A stretch of DNA of 64,000 nt from JAJPXI01 sp051867655 (lineage in GTDB: Bacteria; Bacillota; Clostridia; Oscillospirales; Oscillospiraceae): NCBI GenBank assembly GCA_051867655.1, contig JBJDYV010000106.1, positions 1-64,000 on the forward strand. The letters are read 5' to 3'. Of the stretch, positions 52,019 through 58,180 are shown piece by piece; within the stretch, counting starts at the first letter, position 1, and each line of letters begins with the position of its first letter. The translations under genes were made by a program, and so were the position numbers. The notes under the pieces were generated by a model, which was given only the letters and a program-made list of their open reading frames with translations, was not told the origin of the DNA and ran no database searches.

Positions 52019-52297
52019 ATGAATAAAACGCTTAAATTCCTATACGACAAATTCTATACTCCACCGAAGAAGATCGTACTGCAACAGGAAGTTGAGTCCT
52101 GCCACAAGCAGCTTATTGAGCGGCTGGAAAAGCCGGAGCGCAAGCTGGTGCTGCAGATTATCGATAACAAGGATCAGATCGCAGAGGATTTGTCTGTCGA
52201 CAGTTTTATCTGTGGCTTCAAGCTGGCATGGCAGTTGACAACCGAATTGAATCAATACAAAAACGGGCTTCATCCCCGGTCGGAAGACAGGGAATGA
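52019..52297 (+). CDS. Small conserved protein (DUF6809-like)
   Basis: 92 residues, helical, with FYTPPKKIVLQQEVESCHKQ and the family-like stretch LERKPERKLVLQII style motif (here KPERKLVLQIIDNKD) and SFICGFKLAWQL. AGGAGG lies nine bases before the ATG. Proteins of this kind are frequent in elements of gut Clostridia; no function is known. A terminator overlaps its last codons. Confidence 0.6.
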   Translation: MNKTLKFLYDKFYTPPKKIVLQQEVESCHKQLIERLEKPERKLVLQIIDNKDQIAEDLSVDSFICGFKLAWQLTTELNQYKNGLHPRSEDRE

Positions 52298-52305
52298 AGC
52301 CCGTT
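52262..52305. terminator. Terminator between convergent genes
   Basis: A 12-bp stem AACGGGCTTCAT with a 20-base loop, then TTTTT; shared by the 92-residue gene and the opposing DUF6076-like gene. Confidence 0.75.
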
Positions 52306-52327
52306 TTTATGCAGGGTCAAGAATTAC

Positions 52328-53371
52328 TTACTCCGCATTGATTATTTTCCGTGCGTCCTCCAGCGTGATTTTCCCCGCCAGGCAATTATCTCTGGCCTTG
52401 GTGGCCCGATCCAGCCACACATAGTAATCATCATAAGAGAGAGCCTTTGGGGACGGCTTCTGGTTGACATGCTCCGTTCGATCATACCGCTTGTACATCC
52501 TCTGTTTGGCCCGGTCGAATTCCTCGATGACTGTTTTCTCTTGAGCTTTCAGCTTGTGTTTCAGGATGGGGCCCCAATACTTACAGGTTTTATCCTCTTT
52601 CAAAATTCGATCGCAGTATATGATCCGCCCTTTTCGTTGTGGGATAAAGTATCGCCCGCAGCACTCACACAAGCAAACTCTTGGTTTGCGTGCGAGTACA
52701 TGGAGAAGGAGGAAGCAGTAGTATGCCGCAGGCGAACGGAAAAAGTATCTTTGGGTGAGTTCATCTCCGAGTTCTAAAATCTGCATCACCGCCGCCCGAC
52801 GGAGAAACGCGTACTTTTCCGCCAGATCAATGGGCGTTCCGCTGCGCATATCGTAGAGAATCTCGTTGACTATGAACTGAAATCGCATGATCTCCGTCAG
52901 TGTTTCCAAGATGTTCTCCGCAGTCTGATGAATGAAGGGAGAACCCATATCATCCGGCGGCACACAGTCCTCCAGCGCGCTTCGGGTCAGTGTACCGTGG
53001 AGGGGATCCTCCGCTTCAAAGGTCTCCACCAAATCCTGAACTGTATCCCAAAAGTAAGGGAAAACATTTTTCTCCTCTGCACTGATATGCTCATCTTCCT
53101 CCGCCGGGAGGAATGCCGCTGTGACTGACAACAGATCGATCACGGCTGCATAGGGTTCAAAATTCAGCTCCGAGTAATTGATAATCTCCGCCTCTGGGGT
53201 GGTCTCCTCTAAATCAATTTCCCCGGAGGTGGAGACGAGCTGCCGCCGGAGAACTCCCTGCGGTGAAAGGGTAATATAGATCCCGTGATCGAATCGCATA
53301 AAAGCACCCCCAGAACTGTCCACAAGCGATTTTTCCTGTCTTGCGCGGAAATCACTTGTGGATTTTTTCAT
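52328..53371 (-). CDS. DUF6076-like protein with a zinc-finger motif
   Basis: 347 residues. The centre carries a four-cysteine cluster (VCLCECCGRYFIPQRKGRII followed by YCDRILKEDKTC), a likely zinc ribbon, and the C-terminal third is a basic helix (KRYDRTEHVNQKPSPKALSY). Such proteins occur in mobilizable elements of Clostridia, without known function; control of replication or plasmid copy number is conceivable given the divergent RepA-like gene next to it. Confidence 0.6.
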   Translation of the reverse strand: MKKSTSDFRARQEKSLVDSSGGAFMRFDHGIYITLSPQGVLRRQLVSTSGEIDLEETTPEAEIINYSELNFEPYAAVIDLLSVTAAFLPAEEDEHISAEEKNVFPYFWDTVQDLVETFEAEDPLHGTLTRSALEDCVPPDDMGSPFIHQTAENILETLTEIMRFQFIVNEILYDMRSGTPIDLAEKYAFLRRAAVMQILELGDELTQRYFFRSPAAYYCFLLLHVLARKPRVCLCECCGRYFIPQRKGRIIYCDRILKEDKTCKYWGPILKHKLKAQEKTVIEEFDRAKQRMYKRYDRTEHVNQKPSPKALSYDDYYVWLDRATKARDNCLAGKITLEDARKIINAE

Positions 53372-53442
53372 GGCTTATCCTATGTTAGATTTTATCATGC
53401 CGGGAGCCGAAATCCAAGTCTGGCAAAAAGGAAGTGATTTTT

Positions 53443-54516
53443 ATGCAACATCTCAACACCATTGACGGCGCCACCCTCATGGCGCAACCGCTCCGGCCGC
53501 TGAGTTTTGTGGTGGACACGCTGCTCTCTCAAGGACTGCACATTCTGGCAGGCTCGCCTAAGGTAGGCAAGTCGTGGCTGGCGTTGTGGCTGGCGGTGAC
53601 GGTAGCGAAGGGAGAAAAAGTCTGGGGAATGGGAACCAGGCAGGGCACGACGCTCTACCTCTGTCTGGAGGACTCCACGCTGCGTATCCAGAACCGACTG
53701 TTCGAGATCACGGAGGATGCTCCGCCGACCGTACATTTCTGTACCGAGTGTTTTCTCCTCGGAAAGGGATTGGAAGAGCAGCTGAATGCCTTCCTTGCGG
53801 AACACCGGGACGCGGTGTTGGTCATCATCGATACGCTACAGATGATCCGGGGAACCAGCTATGAAAACACCTACGCCAACGACTACCGCGACCTGTCCGC
53901 ACTCAAACGAATTGCGGACAAGTACGGTATCGCTATTCTGCTGATTCACCATCTGCGAAAGGAATCGGCAGAGGATGTGTTCAGCCGTATCTCCGGCACC
54001 ACAGCAATCAGCGGAGCGGTGGATACCAGCCTCACGCTTATCGAGGACAAGCGCGGCAGCGGCAAGGCCAAGCTGTCCTGTATCGGACGGGATATCGAGT
54101 ATCGGGAGCTTCAACTGAAACGCAGTGATGAAAATGTGTGGGAACTACTATCCGACAGTCGGGAGCAGCCGGAACTGATGGGAGACAGGATCATTTTTCT
54201 GATCTCTGAGCTCATGAAATCCCGCAACGATTTTATCGGCACTCCCACAGAGCTGGCTGAGATTGTTGACCCTGAGGGCGCAGAACACATCTCACCGAAA
54301 AAGGTTTCTCGGAGAATCCTGCAAAGCGCTGACGCTCTAAGCAAACTCGGTATTTCCTTTGAGATGCGCCGCAGCAATGGAAAGCGGCTGATCGAGCTGC
54401 ATCGTGCCGATCGTGCCGATACCCAGGGGGCTGCCATTGTTGACCCTGTCGGCCCTGAGCGGCCCAGCCTGCCGCCTGAAGCCGATTTGCAGGACGATTC
54501 GAAACGATGCGAGTAA
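53443..54516 (+). CDS. RepA-like AAA ATPase (DnaB-type helicase fold)
   Basis: 357 residues from ATG 53443 behind AAGGAAG. Walker A is HILAGSPKVGKSW, Walker B VLVIIDTLQMIRG, followed by LLIHHLRKES and SGTTAISGAVDTSLTL, matching the AAA_25/RepA hexameric helicase family found in mobilizable elements. It may unwind DNA for element replication or relaxase action. It stands divergent from the zinc-finger gene and ahead of the mobilization genes. Confidence 0.82.
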   Translation: MQHLNTIDGATLMAQPLRPLSFVVDTLLSQGLHILAGSPKVGKSWLALWLAVTVAKGEKVWGMGTRQGTTLYLCLEDSTLRIQNRLFEITEDAPPTVHFCTECFLLGKGLEEQLNAFLAEHRDAVLVIIDTLQMIRGTSYENTYANDYRDLSALKRIADKYGIAILLIHHLRKESAEDVFSRISGTTAISGAVDTSLTLIEDKRGSGKAKLSCIGRDIEYRELQLKRSDENVWELLSDSREQPELMGDRIIFLISELMKSRNDFIGTPTELAEIVDPEGAEHISPKKVSRRILQSADALSKLGISFEMRRSNGKRLIELHRADRADTQGAAIVDPVGPERPSLPPEADLQDDSKRCE

Positions 54517-54569
54517 ACTCCCGCCAAAGAGCAAGCGGCCAAATTTGCGCCCGTGTGGGCCGAATGTGC

Positions 54570-54815
54570 GGAGAAGCCGCGGGGCACGGAAAATTCCCTC
54601 CAAACAGGGCTCCCACCGAAGCCCAGCGAAGCGGGTTCGGTGGGAAGAGGACGAGCGACTGAGTGACTGAGCTTTGCCGCTCGCGGTGAAGCGAAGGATG
54701 CGTCGTCCGCGAGGACGACGGGCCAGCATCGCGTTTGTCTGGACAAGGGGCACAGCCCCAGCCCCGCAAACGCAAGATTCCGGGCAGAAGCCCGGACCCA
54801 CTTCAAGAGCGGAGG
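54570..54815 (+). other. Candidate origin of transfer (oriT)
   Basis: A gene-free, GC-rich stretch directly before mobC with three inverted repeats: CCCACCGAA/TTCGGTGGG (54612-54644), GCGTTTG/CAAACGC (54731-54773, enclosing a GGGG/CCCC hairpin) and CCGGG/CCCGG near 54780. This is the usual place and look of an oriT; the nick site cannot be fixed by eye. Confidence 0.5.
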
Positions 54816-54821
54816 GACAAC

Positions 54822-55136
54822 GTGAAAGACGCAACATTCAGCATCCGAATCTCATCCGAGGATTTAGAGGTCATCAAACAAAAAGCAAAACAGGCTCACA
54901 TGTCCCAGAGTGACTATGTGACCCGCTGCTGTCTCGGACGGCAAGTGGTTATCCTTGAGGATCTGAAGCAAGTCGCAAAACAACTGCGAAGCATCGGCAA
55001 CAATCTGAATCAGCTGACGGTGCTGTCTCACATGGGCAGGATCAACACGGTCAACCTGGACGGTACAGCGCGGGAGCTGGCAAGCATCAGCGGTACGCTG
55101 CGGGAGATCCAGGAGCGTGGGAGGTGGAACAGATAG
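54822..55136 (+). CDS. mobC: MobC-like relaxosome accessory protein
   Basis: 104 residues from a GTG seven bases behind GGAGGG; a longer reading exists but lacks a ribosome site. The ribbon-helix-helix start (ATFSIRISSEDLEVIKQKAK) and the MobC signature (LRSIGNNLNQLTVLSHMGRI) are clear. It should bind oriT and assist nicking by the relaxase. The relaxase gene begins inside its last codons. Confidence 0.88.
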   Translation: MKDATFSIRISSEDLEVIKQKAKQAHMSQSDYVTRCCLGRQVVILEDLKQVAKQLRSIGNNLNQLTVLSHMGRINTVNLDGTARELASISGTLREIQERGRWNR

Positions 55137-55645
55137 CGATCATCCACTTTACCAACTACCCCAAAGGACAAAGCCGCCCCTGCATGGCGGCGGTCATGCG
55201 GTACACCATGCAGGAGAAGAAAACGTTGTGGGAGGATCAGCGGTTGGTCAGCAGCGTCAACTGTCGGCCCGAAAGTGTCTACGATGATTTTCTGCGTACC
55301 AAACTGCTCTACCACAAGGATGGCGGTGTGATGTTCTTTCACATGGTGCAGAGCTTCCCCAAAGGTGAGGACGTCGATCCTGTCACCGCCCACGCTGCCG
55401 CACTGAAGCTGGCGGAATATTTCGAGGGACGAGAGGTGTTGGTCTGCACGCACACCGATCGTGACCACATCCACTCGCACTTCATCATCAACAGCGTCAG
55501 TCTGGAGGACGGAAAGAAGCTGCACATCAGCGAACCGGAGCTGACAGAGCTGCGTCAGCGCAACGATCAGGTGTGCATGGAGTTCGGCCTGCCAGTGTTC
55601 CAACCGAGTCAGAAAAGGGGCAAGTCCATGTCCAACGCTGAGTAA
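55124..55645 (+). CDS. Relaxase N-terminal part, ended by a premature stop
   Basis: 173 residues from a GTG overlapping mobC by 13 bases. The metal-binding triad is CTHTDRDHIHSHFIINSV (His110, His115, His117), typical of MOBP-type relaxases that nick oriT; the catalytic tyrosine is probably Tyr27 in MRYTMQ. After KRGKSMSNAE a TAA (55643-55645) replaces what is normally a tyrosine codon, and the frame stays coding beyond it. The truncated product keeps the nickase core but loses the rest, so mobilization may be impaired. Confidence 0.82.
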   Translation: MEQIAIIHFTNYPKGQSRPCMAAVMRYTMQEKKTLWEDQRLVSSVNCRPESVYDDFLRTKLLYHKDGGVMFFHMVQSFPKGEDVDPVTAHAAALKLAEYFEGREVLVCTHTDRDHIHSHFIINSVSLEDGKKLHISEPELTELRQRNDQVCMEFGLPVFQPSQKRGKSMSNAE

Positions 55646-56437
55646 CACGCCGCCGCCAAGGGCGAGAGCTGGAAGTTTCGGATCATCAATACCATCGACG
55701 AGTGTATGCGGTACGCTTCCACCAAGGGCGAGTTCATCTCTCTGATGGAGAGTGAGGGATACAGTGTTCGTTGGACAGACAGCCGGAAGAACATTACCTA
55801 CACCACACCTGGCGGCATGAAGTGCCGGGACGACAGATTGCATGACGAGAGATACTTGAAGGAGGCAATGGAACATGAGTTTAGAATCCGGGCAGAGATT
55901 ATCTCTGGAGGAATTGAAGCAACGCAACACACAGTCCGCAACACCGCAGCAGGAAGCGGAACAGGCTCCGTTGCCGGAAGCGCATCCGACAGCGGAGGAG
56001 TGGGACGAGCTGCTGAATATCCTCAGCGCACTGTATCGTCTGACAGCGGAGCAGAACGATCACATGGAACGAATGGGATCCCGGCCGATTATTTATGCGA
56101 CGAAGGAGCAAGCGGCGGAGCTTCTGAAAGAACTGGCCGCGATTCGGATGCTGGCAGAACAGGCTGGGAGGAAGAACGGGCGGCATATCTATCTGCCCTA
56201 TATCAGCGGGAAGGATATCCTGCTTGGACTTCTGGGGCTAACAGTGCTGGTGACAGTCTTGGCCGTTCTCTGGTACAGCTGGGCCGCGCTCTGGAACGTG
56301 GTCAAGGGGATACTCCTTTGACATCCCATCCGCGCTCCGACCGAAAGGTACGGAAGAGAGAGCAGCAAAAGAAAATCGCCCTCGGTCACAAAGAGAATGA
56401 CCACGAGGAGCGGCAAGGACCGAGCCTGTCTATGTGA
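55646..56437 (+). pseudogene. Relaxase C-terminal part behind the premature stop
   Basis: In the same frame as the relaxase start and opening HAAAKGESWKFRIINTIDEC, which continues the family sequence. About 263 codons run to the TGA at 56435-56437 and end with a basic tail (RSDRKVRKREQQKKIALGHK). The last 450 bases also code, in another frame, for a membrane protein. Confidence 0.78.
55875..56321 (+). CDS. Membrane protein nested in the relaxase 3' region (MbeD/MobB-like position)
   Basis: 148 residues in a different frame from the relaxase and entirely inside it. MSLESGQRLSLEELKQRNTQ opens a Glu-rich coiled-coil region; one or two membrane segments end the protein (DILLGLLGLTVLVTVLAVLW). 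Nested genes in this place are known from ColE1-type systems (mbeB and mbeD inside mbeA). It may help the relaxosome contact the coupling protein at the membrane. Confidence 0.7.
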   Translation: MSLESGQRLSLEELKQRNTQSATPQQEAEQAPLPEAHPTAEEWDELLNILSALYRLTAEQNDHMERMGSRPIIYATKEQAAELLKELAAIRMLAEQAGRKNGRHIYLPYISGKDILLGLLGLTVLVTVLAVLWYSWAALWNVVKGILL

Positions 56438-56766
56438 ATAGAACAGTGAATAGAACAATCAAAACTGCGGAAAATATTGGCGGTCAAAAGGAGCGTGATA
56501 ATTACTTGGAGATCAATGTCAGGGACAAAAGCAAGATCGTGGAAATCTGGCTCACCAATGCGGAAAAGCGAAACGCAGAACTGCGGGAACAGCTCAAACC
56601 ACTTTACAAGGAGTATCAGGCGAAAAAATACCTGGTCGCGGTGTTTGAGTCGGGAGAGCGGGATCTGGGAGACGCCGCCAGCGATCTGCTGTGCTACAAC
56701 CGCAAGCGCATTGCCCAGCTCGAGGTGGAGCGGGAAAAGCAAAGCGGCATGGCAATGGGGATGTAA
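56434..56766 (+). CDS. Small helical protein after the relaxase
   Basis: Up to 110 residues; the start is uncertain. GTG at 56434 overlaps the relaxase stop, while a TTG at 56506 lies 12 bases behind AAGGAG. The protein from LEINVRDKSKIVEIWLTNAE onward is a coiled coil (RNAELREQLKPLYKEYQAKK). Such genes often follow relaxases in elements of gut Clostridia; the function is unknown. Confidence 0.6.
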   Translation: MNRTVNRTIKTAENIGGQKERDNYLEINVRDKSKIVEIWLTNAEKRNAELREQLKPLYKEYQAKKYLVAVFESGERDLGDAASDLLCYNRKRIAQLEVEREKQSGMAMGM

Positions 56767-56816
56767 TCTGACAATTGACAACTACTGTTCAGGCAACCAG
56801 GCTGATACTAATCTCT

Positions 56817-56998
56817 GATTCAAATGACTCAAATCATTTGAATCGCTGTGGATCTATGATCCACAGCGCCCGCATGAAATGCGGGCAGAGATGTCATGCC
56901 ATGCGAATCCCGCCAAACCATTTGAGGTTTGGCATACGCAGCAAAGCTGCGTATAAAACAGACTGCTCAATCAGTCTGTTTTATTGGGGATTCGTATG
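56817..56998 (+). repeat. Six-hairpin structured intergenic element, copy C
   Basis: Three hairpins in a row (56817-56844, 56845-56867, 56868-56886) followed by a 12-bp outer stem CATGCGAATCCC/GGGATTCGTATG (56900-56911 with 56987-56998) that closes a four-way junction with three more hairpins (56912-56933, 56934-56954, 56955-56982). All stems are essentially perfect. The first hairpin (GATTCAAATGA) is close to that of copy A (GATTTCAAATGAA). Confidence 0.75.
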
Positions 56999-57070
56999 AT
57001 GGCCGCGGCCGCCTTGCCTGAGTTTATATCGGGGGCTGGGACAAGTGATGTTACAGCCCCCCGTTTTTCG

Positions 57071-57099
57071 TTGCTATTTCGATTCATTCGTGATACAAT
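57071..57099 (+). promoter_or_regulatory. Sigma-A promoter of the rhuM-like gene
   Basis: TTGCTA-N17-TACAAT, 60 bases before the start codon. It could also transcribe the recombinase gene downstream. Confidence 0.65.
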
Positions 57100-57159
57100 G
57101 TTATCTGAAATTAGAAGTCTGATTTTATACAAATGTTGTTAGAAAAGGAGGGCTGGCAT

Positions 57160-58170
57160 ATGGAAAACGAGCCGGAAAAGAGCGGAGAGATCCTGCTGTA
57201 CGATAACGGCGGAGAAAAAGAATTCGTCAGCGTCATATTCAAAGACGAGAATTTTTGGCTGACACAGAAAGCCATGGGAGAGTTATTCGGGTGTACAGCT
57301 GACAACATTTCTCTGCATCTGAAAAATATCTTTGCAGAGGATGAACTGGACAAAGATTCAGTTACCGAGAAATTCTCGGTAACTGCCGCAGACGGCAAAA
57401 ACTATATGACCCAATGCTACAACCTGGACGCCATCATCGCCGTGGGCTACCGGGTTAACTCCAAGAAGGCCACCCGGTTCCGCCAGTGGGCGACCAAAAC
57501 GCTGAAGGAGTACATCCAAAAGGGCTTCGTCCTCAACGACGAGATGATGAAGAACGGCCGGCCCTTCGGCAAGGACTACTTCGACGAATTGCTGGAGCGA
57601 ATTCGTGAAATTCGTGCCAGCGAGCGCCGGGCCTACCAGAAGATCGCGGACGTGTTTGAACAGTGCAGCTATGACTACGACAAAAACAGCGAAACCACGA
57701 AAGCCTTCTACGCCTTCGTGCAGAACAAGCTGCACTTCGCCGTGACGGGCAAGACAGCGGCGGAGCTGATCAGCGAGCGGGCCACTCTGGACAGCCCCAC
57801 CATGGGCCTGACCACCTGGAAGGGCGCACCGGACGGAAAAATTCTGAAAAGCGACACGCTGGTGGCCAAGAACTATTTGAACGAAAAGGAAATCTCCCGG
57901 CTGAACCGCCTGGTCACCATGTTCATCGACTACGCCGAGCTGATGGCGGAGGATGAGCAGCTGATGAGCATGAAGGACTGGCTGGCGGAGACCGACCGCT
58001 TCCTGCAAAACAACCGCCGCAATGTGCTGGAGGGCAAGGGTAGCGTTTCCCACGATGACGCGGTGAAAAAGGTCAGCGGGATCTACGCCCAGTTCCGCAA
58101 AAAGCAGGACGCGGAGTACATTTCCGAGTTCGACCGGGAGACGGCGAAATACCTCAAGGGTGAGAAGTAG
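57160..58170 (+). CDS. RhuM-family protein
   Basis: 336 residues from ATG 57160 behind AAAGGAGG. NFWLTQKAMGELFGCTADNI is the HTH-like N-terminal region of RhuM proteins; the middle TRFRQWATKTLKEYIQKGFV and the long helical C-terminus are typical. RhuM was named from Salmonella pathogenicity island 3; its activity is not settled. The first 260 bases are AT-richer than the rest, suggesting a mosaic gene. The recombinase starts 10 bases after its stop, so both are probably in one transcript. Confidence 0.85.
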   Translation: MENEPEKSGEILLYDNGGEKEFVSVIFKDENFWLTQKAMGELFGCTADNISLHLKNIFAEDELDKDSVTEKFSVTAADGKNYMTQCYNLDAIIAVGYRVNSKKATRFRQWATKTLKEYIQKGFVLNDEMMKNGRPFGKDYFDELLERIREIRASERRAYQKIADVFEQCSYDYDKNSETTKAFYAFVQNKLHFAVTGKTAAELISERATLDSPTMGLTTWKGAPDGKILKSDTLVAKNYLNEKEISRLNRLVTMFIDYAELMAEDEQLMSMKDWLAETDRFLQNNRRNVLEGKGSVSHDDAVKKVSGIYAQFRKKQDAEYISEFDRETAKYLKGEK

Positions 58171-58180
58171 GTGATTCCAT

